From contig CAMIOS010000033.1 of the NCBI GenBank assembly GCA_946222995.1, positions 1 to 24,871 of the forward strand: DNA of 24,871 bases, written 5' to 3'. Below the pieces are notes generated by a model, which saw only the letters and a program-made list of their open reading frames with translations, had not been told where the DNA came from and did no database searches. Positions within the stretch are counted from its first letter, which is position 1; the number at the start of each line of letters is the position of its first letter. Source of the DNA: an uncultured Enhydrobacter sp. Lineage in GTDB: Bacteria; Pseudomonadota; Gammaproteobacteria; Pseudomonadales; Moraxellaceae. Shown here piece after piece: positions 15,594 to 23,454 of this stretch. Both the position numbers and the translations under genes were made by a program.

Positions 15594-15887
15594 ATGGCAA
15601 CTGCCGATACCCTTAAAAAAGTCGATATTTTTATCAATGGGCGTACCTATACCGTTAACTGCCCAAGTGACGAACAGCCTGCGCTTGAGCGAGCAAGTAG
15701 TTTTATCAATAGCTTTATCCAAGACATTCGCCGCCAAGCCCCACAGCTCCCCCAAGAGGAATTGTTGGTGCTGTGCGCCTTGACCTTGTATGAAAAAGCC
15801 GAGCAGTTGCAAGCGTTACAACAAGATAACGACGAAGCCAAAGCATTGGTTGATGGTATGCTTACCCAAATAAAAAATTTAACATAA
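15594..15887 (+). CDS. zapA: Cell division protein ZapA
   Basis: Small FtsZ-bundling protein of the Z ring. The N-terminal globular part (about 8-50) has VDIFINGRTYTVNCPSDEQPALERASSFIN, the ZapA signature. The C-terminal half (about 56-95) is the tetramerising helix (EELLVLCALTLYEKAEQL). The length, 97 residues, is typical. It follows the coiled-coil gene on the same strand. In many relatives 6S RNA and the 5-formyltetrahydrofolate cyclo-ligase gene come next; here a small minus-strand gene converges on it after 16 bases instead. Confidence 0.93.
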   Translation: MATADTLKKVDIFINGRTYTVNCPSDEQPALERASSFINSFIQDIRRQAPQLPQEELLVLCALTLYEKAEQLQALQQDNDEAKALVDGMLTQIKNLT

Positions 15888-15903
15888 TTTTGCTTGAATT
15901 TAA

Positions 15904-16152
15904 TTATTGTGGCGAATAAGTCTTGCCCGCCAAAAAATCGGCTTGGTGTTCTTGATTACAAAAAAACTTATCTCCATCGACAATACCTCGCCATTGTGCC
16001 AAGGTATGATGGCAATAATCACACTGGCGTGGCTCAGTGGATTCGCCCGCTTTAGGTCGATAATAGCCTTCAGGTGGGCGTGGATACATCAACTTCATCG
16101 CCACCCGACTACAAGCGGCAATCACCAACATCAAAAAAATCACGGTAAACAT
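15904..16152 (-). CDS. PP0621-family small membrane protein with zinc-ribbon-like motif
   Basis: An 82-residue protein with an N-terminal hydrophobic helix (about 2-18, MFTVIFLMLVIAACSRVAM), then a short soluble domain with C44-x2-C47 (QCDYCHHTL) and C65 with H69 (FFCNQEH), which together could bind one zinc ion. This matches the small family annotated as PP0621-like, function unknown. A possible lipobox-like cysteine (C14) lies in the hydrophobic stretch, but the context does not fit a lipoprotein signal. An AGGAAGAG site precedes the ATG at good spacing. It converges on zapA. Confidence 0.8.
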   Translation of the reverse strand: MFTVIFLMLVIAACSRVAMKLMYPRPPEGYYRPKAGESTEPRQCDYCHHTLAQWRGIVDGDKFFCNQEHQADFLAGKTYSPQ

Positions 16153-16256
16153 CGTCTCTTCCTATCTCATCTATAATATATCAAGCTATCAACTGTAAAA
16201 CTTGGATTGTACCACCATTTTTAGCGTATACGGTTACCATTTGTGTGGTTTACTCC

Positions 16257-16382
16257 ATGCCACAGCTGCTAACAATTGGTGTACCTTATGTGCCTTATGT
16301 GCCTTATGTGCCTTATGTGCCTTATGTGCCTTATGTGCCTGGGGCTAAAATTTTTACAGATAAAATTGGTAAAGCTGCATGA
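16257..16382 (+). CDS. Possible micro-ORF with six Pro-Tyr-Val repeats
   Basis: An open frame of 41 codons: MPQLLTIGV, then six PYV units, then PGAKIFTDKIGKAA and TGA. The repeat at 16284-16337 is in frame, and the flanks are read without a stop. No good ribosome binding site precedes the ATG, and the frame is open for some way upstream without an ATG (a GTG lies at 16245). It may be a real small peptide, a leader for nadE, a remnant, or chance. No similarity was recognised. Confidence 0.3.
   Translation: MPQLLTIGVPYVPYVPYVPYVPYVPYVPGAKIFTDKIGKAA
16284..16340 (+). repeat. 9-bp tandem repeat (CCTTATGTG), 6.3 copies
   Basis: Six perfect copies of CCTTATGTG from 16284 to 16337 and a final CCT. 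Identical copies point to recent expansion by slippage. A change in copy number moves by three codons, so the surrounding frame would be preserved. Confidence 0.98.
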
Positions 16383-16394
16383 AAGCTTTATAAT
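16366..16394 (+). promoter_or_regulatory. Predicted sigma70 promoter of nadE
   Basis: TTGGTA (16366-16371) is followed after 17 bases by a perfect TATAAT (16389-16394). It overlaps the end of the micro-ORF. The leader to the nadE ATG would be about 105 bases. Confidence 0.6.
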
Positions 16395-16506
16395 AACTGG
16401 CAGTATTTTTTAACCCTGCATACCACCCTACCCTGACAAGTCACAACGAAATAGGGCACTGCCCATATAACCAAATAAATAATCGATTTTTATCAAGGAT
16501 ATTATA

Positions 16507-18252
16507 ATGCAGACTAACAACCCAGCCATAGCTGACGCCCACGAACCTTTAACCAACTCGCCTAGTCCTAGGCTATCAGAAAACCAAACAGCAACTGGTG
16601 CTGAAACGATGGGGCTAAAATTTGCCTTGGTGCAGCAGCAGTTTATTGTGGGGGATGTGGTGAGTAACGCCAAAAAAATGGTCGAACTTGCCAATATTGC
16701 CCGAGAAAAAGGGGCAAATATCATTGTCTTTCCAGAGCTCGCGTTGCTCGGTTATCCGCCTGAGGATTTATTATTACGTCCCAGCCTTGCCTCTCGGATT
16801 AAACTTGCGTTTGAGGTGTTGTTTAGCGTCAAAGACATCGTGATGCTGGTCGGCTATCCGCATATTGATCAGCACGGCACGTTTAACTCGATTGCCATCA
16901 TTCACAATGGTCAACAAAAAGGTTTTTATCACAAGCAGTTTTTGCCCAATTATGGCGTGTTTGATGAGCGGCGTTATTTTAGCCAAGGACATAATCATGT
17001 GTTGTTTGACTACCAAGGCGTGACGCTAGGTTTGTTGATTTGTGAAGATTTGTGGCAAGATGCCCCAATCAAGGCATTAAAAGATAAAGGCGCCGACATC
17101 GTGGTCGCTATCAATGCCTCCCCCTTTGAACAAAATAAACAAGAACAGCGCAAAGCCTTGTTGACCCGCCAAGCCAGCGAACACCAATTACCCATTGTGT
17201 ATGTCAATAGTGTGGGCGGACAAGATGATTTGGTGTTTGACGGCGGGTCAATGGTGGTCGATGCCGCAGGCAATGTGATGCACGAAGCCCCGCGCTTTTT
17301 GCAGCATATTTTATTTGCAGCTGCTCACATTGACCCAGACAACCAACAACTGGTGTTATCCAGTCAACGCAAAGCCCCGCTAGCATTGAGCCAAGTTGCC
17401 GAAACTTATCAAGCTCTTGTGGTTGGTCTGCGTGATTATGTCAATCACTCGGGATTTAAAGGGGTATTGGTCGGTCTATCAGGCGGTGTGGATGCGGCGT
17501 TGACCTTGTGTATTGCGGTTGATGCATTAGGGGCGGATAAAGTGTATGCGGTGATGATGCCTTATGAATACACCTCGCAGATTAGCCTACAAGATGCCCA
17601 AGCCCAAGCCCGCAGGCTTAATGTGTCGTATACTGTGTGCCCAATTCATGCCGCGGTGGCAGGGATGCGACATACCCTAGAGCCTATGTTTACCGGCACG
17701 CCTGCCGATGACACCGAAGAGAATATTCAATCTCGGGCTCGGGGGATGATTTTGATGGCATTGTCCAATAAGTTTGGGCACCTAGTCATCACCACAGGCA
17801 ATAAGTCGGACATGGCAGTCGGTCAAGCAACCTTGTATGGCGATATGGCAGGCGGGTTTGATGTGCTCAAAGACGTGTATAAAACCCAAGTGTATGCGTT
17901 AGCCAATTACCGCAATCGTCTAGAAGAAACGCCTGTCATCCCAGAGCGAGTGATCAGCCGCGCCCCAAGTCCTGAGTTACGCCCTGAGCAGATAGATCAA
18001 GACCATCTGCCCGATTATGAATTGTTAGATAAAATTTTGGAATTGTATATTGACCGTGATTTTGGTTTTGATGCGATTGTCGAAGCGGGTTATGATAAAG
18101 CGATGGTGCATCGTGTGCTATCAATGGTGGATAAAAATGAGTACAAACGCCGTCAATCGCCGATTGGCACAAAGATTACCCATCGAGCATTTGGCCGAGA
18201 ACGGCGCTATCCGCTTATCAATCATTGGTCGCTTGAGTTTCCAACAATCTAA
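16507..18252 (+). CDS. nadE: Glutamine-dependent NAD+ synthetase
   Basis: Last step of NAD biosynthesis: amidates deamido-NAD using ammonia released from glutamine. The N-terminal nitrilase-type glutaminase (about 37-290) has the triad E77 (FPELAL), K143 (YHKQFLPNY) and C179 (LICEDLW). The synthetase domain (about 300-581) carries the PP-loop LSGGVDAAL (324-332), then ITTGNKSDMAVGQATLYGDMAGGF and YDKAMVHRVLSMVDKNEYKRRQSPIGTKIT. The last serine of the usual SGGxDS motif is alanine here (A330). An AAGGAT site seven bases upstream fixes the start at 16507, giving a polar 34-residue tail ahead of the usual family start (MGLKFALVQQQF, ATG 16609, which has no ribosome binding site). Single gene with its own promoter and terminator. 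Confidence 0.96.
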   Translation: MQTNNPAIADAHEPLTNSPSPRLSENQTATGAETMGLKFALVQQQFIVGDVVSNAKKMVELANIAREKGANIIVFPELALLGYPPEDLLLRPSLASRIKLAFEVLFSVKDIVMLVGYPHIDQHGTFNSIAIIHNGQQKGFYHKQFLPNYGVFDERRYFSQGHNHVLFDYQGVTLGLLICEDLWQDAPIKALKDKGADIVVAINASPFEQNKQEQRKALLTRQASEHQLPIVYVNSVGGQDDLVFDGGSMVVDAAGNVMHEAPRFLQHILFAAAHIDPDNQQLVLSSQRKAPLALSQVAETYQALVVGLRDYVNHSGFKGVLVGLSGGVDAALTLCIAVDALGADKVYAVMMPYEYTSQISLQDAQAQARRLNVSYTVCPIHAAVAGMRHTLEPMFTGTPADDTEENIQSRARGMILMALSNKFGHLVITTGNKSDMAVGQATLYGDMAGGFDVLKDVYKTQVYALANYRNRLEETPVIPERVISRAPSPELRPEQIDQDHLPDYELLDKILELYIDRDFGFDAIVEAGYDKAMVHRVLSMVDKNEYKRRQSPIGTKITHRAFGRERRYPLINHWSLEFPTI

Positions 18253-18265
18253 TCTTCGGTAATGT

Positions 18266-18295
18266 AAAAAGACTGCCTCCTTGGCAGTCTTTTTT
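18266..18295. terminator. Bidirectional intrinsic terminator
   Basis: A 12-bp stem (18266-18277 with 18283-18294) with a TCCTT loop, base of A and T runs on both sides. It separates converging nadE and ftsK. Confidence 0.93.
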
Positions 18296-18299
18296 ATCA

Positions 18300-21200
18300 C
18301 TAAACCAATAATTCTCGTTTCCCACTTTTGCCCATCGCACTCACCAACCCCGCCTCTTCCATCGCATCGACAATGCGAGCGGCACGATTATAACCAATAC
18401 TAAATTTACGCTGAATACTCGATGCCGACACCTTGCGAGTCTCTAACACAAAAGCGACCACTTCATCATACAATGCATCTTCATCGCCGGTTGCAATCCC
18501 GCCGCCATCACCATTGCCGCCACCGCTTGGCGAAGTCAAGGCAAAGTTATCAAACATATTATCGATATAATCGGGCGCACCCCGCTCACGCCACGCATCA
18601 CAGATACGATTGACTTCCGAGTCGCTGATAAATGCCCCATGCACTCGGTTTGGCTCATTTTGCCCAGGGGCTAAAAACAGCATATCCCCATGCCCAAGCA
18701 TATCCTCTGCACCGCCCGCATCTAGGATAGTACGAGAATCGACTTTTGAATTGACCCGTAATGCCGCTCGCACAGGAATATTTGCTTTGATAAGCCCTGT
18801 GATAACATCCACTGAGGGTCGTTGGGTAGCCAAAATCAAATGAATCCCTGCAGCACGCGATTTTTGGGCAAGACGAGTGATAAGCTCTTCGGCTTGCTTG
18901 CCCACTTGCATCATCATATCGGCAAACTCATCTGCAACGATGACAATTTGTGGTAATGGTTTTAATACGGGCGGTTTGTCTTGGCTGACGCTGTTATGCA
19001 CTCGCCATAGTGGGTCAAGCAGTGGATGACCTTCGGCATTGGCGGCAATGACTTTTTTGTTAAATTCATCGAGTTTACGTACTTTAAACAACGACATTAG
19101 CTGATAACGCCGTTCCATCTCTGCCACGCACCAAGACAAGGCACTGGCTGCCTCCGTCATGTCGGTCACTACAGGGGTAAGCAAATGTGGAATGTCATTG
19201 TAATTTGCCAATTCAAGCTGTTTTGGATCAATTAAAATCAGGCGCAGTTGATCAGGCGTGTATTTTAACAGCATCGACAGCAGCAGCGAGTTGACCAATA
19301 CCGACTTACCCGAACCGGTTGTTCCCGCCACCAACATATGCGGGGCTTTTGCTAGGTCAGTAATGACCGGACGACCGGCGATGTCTTTACCCATTGCCAT
19401 ACTGATAAGTCCACTTGGGTCTTGAAAATTATCTGTTGTAAGAAGTTCGATTAGCCGCACCATTTGGCGGTGAGGATTGGGCACTTCAATCCCGATATAG
19501 GGCTTGCCCGGAATGACCTCCACCACCCGCACCGACGCCATTGATAATGAGCGAGCCAAATCTTTAGCTATACCTGTAACTTTACTTGCCTTGACACCGG
19601 GGGCAAGCTCGACTTCAAAGCGAGTGACCACAGGGCCAAGCTGGGCATTGACCACGTTGGCTTTGACGTTAAACTCTTGCAATTTAATTTCAAGCAGTTC
19701 GGATAACTGTTGCAATTCTTGACGGCTGTAGCTTGGACTGCGATCTGGATCGGGCAAGTCAAGCAATTCAAGCGCGGGCAGTGGGCTAAGGCTCTCACGG
19801 TAAGCCGCTGTCTGCATGGCGCGAGATTTGCCCGCAAATAAGGCATCGTTATGGATATCGAGCGGTACGGCTGATGGCTCAATGGGTTTAAGTTCGTCAA
19901 TTTCGACTGAGCGTTCATGGGCAGCAAGTGACTGAGCGGTAGGTGGCTGAGCAGTAGGTGGTAGGGGGACAAAATTTTCTGTCGTCGCTTGTGTTACATC
20001 GTCTTGAGCTTGGGCTGGCGGTGTTGTAATAGTTCGCATACCAAGCAATTCGGCAACTGATGCCACATGAGGTTCTTCTGTTATCGTTTCTACAGCTTGT
20101 ATGGGCAAGGCAGGTTGCTCAACCGTTTGTTGGACCACAGTCGATGGATCCGATACTAACGTATTAATAGCTAAATTATCGTTGGCTGATTGAGTATTTG
20201 CTTGGTCAAGTGGCTTTGCATGAAATTGTGTATGATGTTGATCATCTCCTGTTTCGTATTGACCCGCTAAAAACTGTTGTTTTTCATATTGGTCATTATC
20301 GTATGGGACATTATTGTCTACAGGTTCGTGCTCAAAATTCTCTGATGGGGCGTCCGCTGTTTCAACCACTTGACTGTTATCTGATTTGGCAGGCCTTTTA
20401 AGATTTAGATTAAATGAGGCAAAATTCATGCCAAACAGTTTTTTGGTTAGTTTTTGCCCTTGTTCATCGCTGGCTGGTGAAGCAACAGTGGTGTTCGGTA
20501 ATTCCCTAGCAAGCGGTTGATGATTCGAATTAGTCGTATTTAGCTTATCATTGGTGGACGTTGATTTTGGGATGCGAATAACTTCTTTTTCAAGTTTTGC
20601 ATCCAGTTTTTTGGTGAGTTTGGTATTGGCAAGATGTACCGAGCTAATCGGCTTAAATGGATTATTGGCAACATTGGCTTCGTTTTCCATCCAATCATAG
20701 TCTTTAGCTTCACTAAACCCTGTTTCATCCAAAAATTCATCAAGTCGTCCGGTATGGGCTTCCCCTTCAAGTGGTAATGGCAGTTGCTGGGTAGTCGGTA
20801 ACACTTTGGCTTGTACCGTTTCTTCATTATCTTGTTCAAGGTGTTGGTCATCTTGCAATTGGGTATTAACTTTGGCTGAAGAGTCACGTCTCGGCGTTTT
20901 GTGAAACAAGGCTTTAATTTTTTGTAGTTGTAAATTAAAGGTGAAGATTAACGTCATGCTGATAAATATCCCTAAAAATAGCCATGCGCCAACAGGGGTT
21001 AATAGGTTACTGAGTCCTTGTCCGACCACTTGTCCCACAATCCCTTGAGCGAGCCACGACAGTGACATAACCCCTGTTAAAGCGGCGGTGGCAATGATCA
21101 AAAACAGATAACCCAATGTACGCAACGCCCCTATCGGTAGCGTGTGAGCATACCAAAGCCGCCATGCTTCATAGCAAGCAATCACAATGAGCCACCAACT

Positions 21201-21401
21201 GCTCGCCCCCAAAAAGGTATATAAAATATCTGATAACCATGCCCCACCCTGCCCTGCAAGGTTACTAATCGTATCACCATGACTGCTAAGATGTGACCAA
21301 CTAGGATCGTTGGCAGAATAACTGACAAGAGAGGATAAAAGTAGCATGGCAACCACAAGCCACATAAGCGTTAACAAGCTACGACGAAGATAATAAGCCA
21401 A
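18300..21401 (-). CDS. ftsK: DNA translocase FtsK
   Basis: Septal membrane protein that pumps DNA, brings dif sites together and activates XerCD. The N-terminal part (about 10-160) has four membrane segments. A long linker (about 165-545) is polar, rich in Gln, Asn, Thr, Pro and acidic residues. The motor follows: the alpha domain (about 555-640), then RecA-like beta with Walker A GTTGSGKS (693-700), LILIDPKQLE (721-730) and Walker B IVIVADEFADMM (819-830). The winged-helix gamma domain that reads KOPS ends the protein (about 973-1033; VSASSIQRKFSIGYNRAARIVDAMEEAGLV). Length is 1033. The start is a TTG at 21401 with GAGG seven bases upstream; no ATG is in frame nearby. Divergent from trxB. 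Confidence 0.97.
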   Translation of the reverse strand: MAYYLRRSLLTLMWLVVAMLLLSSLVSYSANDPSWSHLSSHGDTISNLAGQGGAWLSDILYTFLGASSWWLIVIACYEAWRLWYAHTLPIGALRTLGYLFLIIATAALTGVMSLSWLAQGIVGQVVGQGLSNLLTPVGAWLFLGIFISMTLIFTFNLQLQKIKALFHKTPRRDSSAKVNTQLQDDQHLEQDNEETVQAKVLPTTQQLPLPLEGEAHTGRLDEFLDETGFSEAKDYDWMENEANVANNPFKPISSVHLANTKLTKKLDAKLEKEVIRIPKSTSTNDKLNTTNSNHQPLARELPNTTVASPASDEQGQKLTKKLFGMNFASFNLNLKRPAKSDNSQVVETADAPSENFEHEPVDNNVPYDNDQYEKQQFLAGQYETGDDQHHTQFHAKPLDQANTQSANDNLAINTLVSDPSTVVQQTVEQPALPIQAVETITEEPHVASVAELLGMRTITTPPAQAQDDVTQATTENFVPLPPTAQPPTAQSLAAHERSVEIDELKPIEPSAVPLDIHNDALFAGKSRAMQTAAYRESLSPLPALELLDLPDPDRSPSYSRQELQQLSELLEIKLQEFNVKANVVNAQLGPVVTRFEVELAPGVKASKVTGIAKDLARSLSMASVRVVEVIPGKPYIGIEVPNPHRQMVRLIELLTTDNFQDPSGLISMAMGKDIAGRPVITDLAKAPHMLVAGTTGSGKSVLVNSLLLSMLLKYTPDQLRLILIDPKQLELANYNDIPHLLTPVVTDMTEAASALSWCVAEMERRYQLMSLFKVRKLDEFNKKVIAANAEGHPLLDPLWRVHNSVSQDKPPVLKPLPQIVIVADEFADMMMQVGKQAEELITRLAQKSRAAGIHLILATQRPSVDVITGLIKANIPVRAALRVNSKVDSRTILDAGGAEDMLGHGDMLFLAPGQNEPNRVHGAFISDSEVNRICDAWRERGAPDYIDNMFDNFALTSPSGGGNGDGGGIATGDEDALYDEVVAFVLETRKVSASSIQRKFSIGYNRAARIVDAMEEAGLVSAMGKSGKRELLV

Positions 21402-21586
21402 AAGAAAACCTCATTTACACCAAAAAAACGATCATCACCACCTTGCAAGCATCAGGCAAATTTAGCGAACAGCTTGCTAAGATTGATGGTCAAAACCACG
21501 AATTTAAACCTCCTATCATAACAAAACTTGTCTATCGATGGGCGGCTTTTTCAATCATATCAATCACGGTATTGCGTATTAAATGC

Positions 21587-21615
21587 TTGCTATTTTATGA
21601 ACGAAACCCTATATT
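21587..21615 (+). promoter_or_regulatory. Predicted sigma70 promoter of trxB-aat-bpt
   Basis: TTGCTA (21587-21592), 17-base spacer, TATATT (21610-21615). Matches four and five of six positions. The leader to the trxB ATG at 21686 would be about 65 bases. Confidence 0.55.
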
Positions 21616-21685
21616 CATGGCAGGTATTTTATTCCCGTTATTTTAAGTGATTGCTTTATCCACGATTTGTTTTAGCGAGTGTTAT

Positions 21686-22669
21686 ATGTCACAGATTATT
21701 CACCATCCGTTAATTATTCTTGGCTCAGGACCTGCGGGTTATTCAGCCGCCGTATATGCTGCCCGAGCCAATCTTAATCCTGTTATTATCACAGGCATAC
21801 AGCTTGGTGGACAGTTGACCACCACTACCGAGGTGGATAATTGGCCAGGCGACCCGCAAGGTTTGACAGGTCCTGATTTGATGATACGAATGCAAGCCCA
21901 TGCTGAACGCTTTGGCACCCAGCTTGTGTATGACCATATCCACCAAGTGAACTTATCGCAACGTCCATTTGTGTTAATAGGTAATACCACCACTTATACT
22001 TGCGATGCGCTGATTATTGCCACAGGGGCAACTGCTCAGTATCTTGGATTAGAGAGTGAACAAAAATTTATTGGGCAAGGTGTGTCTGCCTGTGCCACTT
22101 GTGATGGCTTTTTTTACAAAAATCAAGACGTGGTGGTCATCGGTGGCGGTAATACCGCTGTGGAAGAAGCCTTGTATTTATCCAATATTGCCCGCCATGT
22201 TACTTTGGTGCATCGCCGTGATAAAGTTAAATCAGAAAAAATCCTGCAAAATCATCTGTTTGAAAAACAAAAAAATGGCAATATTAGTATCGAATGGAAT
22301 CACACAGTCAAAGAAGTGGTCGGTGATAACACAGGGGTAACAGGCGTGGTGATTGAAAATGTCCATGATGGCGCAACCAAACAGCTTGACGTCACAGGCA
22401 TGTTTGTGGCGATTGGTCACAAGCCTAACACCGAAATTTTTGACGGTCAGCTTGAAATGAACAATGGCTATATTGTGGTACAAAGTGGACTTAATGGCAA
22501 TGCCACCGCCACCAGTGTGGAAGGCGTGTTTGCCTGTGGGGATGTGGCGGATCATATTTATCGTCAAGCGATCACTTCAGCAGGTACAGGCTGCATGGCG
22601 GCACTTGATGCCGAAAAATACCTTGATGCGTTGGCACTCGACCAGCAAGCTGCTAACCCATCAAGCTAA
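21686..22669 (+). CDS. trxB: Thioredoxin reductase
   Basis: FAD- and NADPH-dependent reductase of thioredoxin, cytoplasmic. The FAD-binding motif is GSGPAGYSAAVYAARANL (13-30), the redox-active dithiol is C136-A-T-C139 (SACATCDGFFYKN), the NADPH-binding motif is GGGNTAVEEALYLSNIA (about 153-169) with HRRDK following, and the C-terminal FAD motif is GVFACGDVADHIYRQAITSAGTGCMAALDAE. The start chosen is ATG 21686, giving 327 residues in line with E. coli TrxB (321). An in-frame GTG at 21647 would add 13 unrelated residues. The ribosome binding site is weak. It heads an operon with aat and bpt, and serves the MsrA/MsrB pathway through thioredoxin. Confidence 0.97.
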   Translation: MSQIIHHPLIILGSGPAGYSAAVYAARANLNPVIITGIQLGGQLTTTTEVDNWPGDPQGLTGPDLMIRMQAHAERFGTQLVYDHIHQVNLSQRPFVLIGNTTTYTCDALIIATGATAQYLGLESEQKFIGQGVSACATCDGFFYKNQDVVVIGGGNTAVEEALYLSNIARHVTLVHRRDKVKSEKILQNHLFEKQKNGNISIEWNHTVKEVVGDNTGVTGVVIENVHDGATKQLDVTGMFVAIGHKPNTEIFDGQLEMNNGYIVVQSGLNGNATATSVEGVFACGDVADHIYRQAITSAGTGCMAALDAEKYLDALALDQQAANPSS

Positions 22670-22688
22670 GTTACAACTAAGTTACAAC
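22667..22688 (+). repeat. 11-bp tandem duplication at the trxB stop
   Basis: TAAGTTACAAC occurs twice head to tail (22667-22677 and 22678-22688). The first copy begins with the trxB stop codon. It widens the gap to aat to 25 bases. Confidence 0.9.
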
Positions 22689-22694
22689 AAAGCT

Positions 22695-23453
22695 ATGGCG
22701 TATCAAACAAATTTTTATCCATGTGACTTTGATTTCCCCAACCCGTTAACCTGTGATGATGATGGCTTAGTTGGTATTGGGGCGGATTTATCCCCCCAAA
22801 CGCTGCGCTATGCCTACGCTCACGGATTTTTCCCGTGGTTTAATGAGGGGGATCCAATTATGTGGTGGTCACCCAATCCTCGCTGTGTGATTTATCCAAA
22901 AACCTTTACTCCAAGCAAAACCCTCGCACGTAGGCTTAAAAACAGCGACTGGCAATTAAGCGTTAATCGAGATTTTCCTGCTGTGATACAGGCATGTAGC
23001 GAGGCACGGGTTTACGCACAAGGCACATGGATCACTAAGGATATGACAGCCGCTTATAATCGGTTGCATACGCTTGGCGATGCGGTCAGTATCGAAGTTT
23101 GGCAAAAAGAGGCGTTAATTGGCGGGTTATATGGGATTAAGTTGGGACAAGCATTTTTTGGTGAAAGTATGTTCCACCGGGTTACCGATGCGTCTAAAGT
23201 GGCGTTTTTTGGCTTGATGAAACTGGGCGAATTATCAAATTTTGCTTGGGTGGATTGTCAATTACCCAACGACCATTTATTAAGCCTTGGGGCAAGTGTG
23301 ATTAGCCGTACAGCATTTTTGCGTGATTTACCCAACCAAGTTTTTCAAACAAGCTGTGATTGGTCGGCGTTATATGGGCAAAAAATTGCGGTAAAAGACG
23401 TATTTTTAGCCAAACCAGTCGTTAATAATAAGGAAAGTTTAATACTCGTCTAA
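22695..23453 (+). CDS. aat: Leucyl/phenylalanyl-tRNA--protein transferase
   Basis: Transfers Leu or Phe from aminoacyl-tRNA to proteins with N-terminal Lys or Arg, marking them for ClpS-ClpAP (N-degron pathway). The family motifs are present: LVGIGADLSPQTLRYAYAHGFFPWF (25-49), PIMWWSPNPRCVI (54-66) and IGGLYGIKLGQAFFGESMFHRVTDASKVAF (142-171), with the substrate-binding E157. The ATG at 22695 gives 252 residues; the open frame extends 77 codons further up inside trxB, which is a shadow. The ribosome binding site is weak (AAAG), so translation may depend on coupling to trxB, 25 bases away. bpt starts one base after its stop. Confidence 0.95.
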   Translation: MAYQTNFYPCDFDFPNPLTCDDDGLVGIGADLSPQTLRYAYAHGFFPWFNEGDPIMWWSPNPRCVIYPKTFTPSKTLARRLKNSDWQLSVNRDFPAVIQACSEARVYAQGTWITKDMTAAYNRLHTLGDAVSIEVWQKEALIGGLYGIKLGQAFFGESMFHRVTDASKVAFFGLMKLGELSNFAWVDCQLPNDHLLSLGASVISRTAFLRDLPNQVFQTSCDWSALYGQKIAVKDVFLAKPVVNNKESLILV

Positions 23454-23454
23454 C

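Larger units (their letters stand above)
16153..16506. other. Intergenic region with minisatellite and nadE promoter
   Basis: A 354-base gap between the PP0621-like gene (-) and nadE (+). It holds a 9-bp tandem repeat within a 41-codon open frame, the nadE promoter, and a GGGC/GCCC palindrome at about 16453-16463. No sequence like 6S RNA was recognised although this is near its usual position downstream of zapA. Confidence 0.55.

Noticed and set aside
16284..16340. Possible CRISPR-like array
   Set aside because: The units are 9 bp, directly adjacent and without spacers; no cas genes are near.
19568..19972. 134-codon minus-strand frame inside ftsK
   Set aside because: It is an out-of-frame shadow of the low-complexity FtsK linker and alpha domain.
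21443..21646. 67-codon frame between ftsK and trxB
   Set aside because: It overlaps the trxB promoter candidate, has no ribosome binding site and no recognisable sequence; probably chance.
22464..22694. Longer Aat frame starting inside trxB
   Set aside because: It lies over the strongly conserved trxB C-terminus; the Aat family begins at the ATG at 22695.
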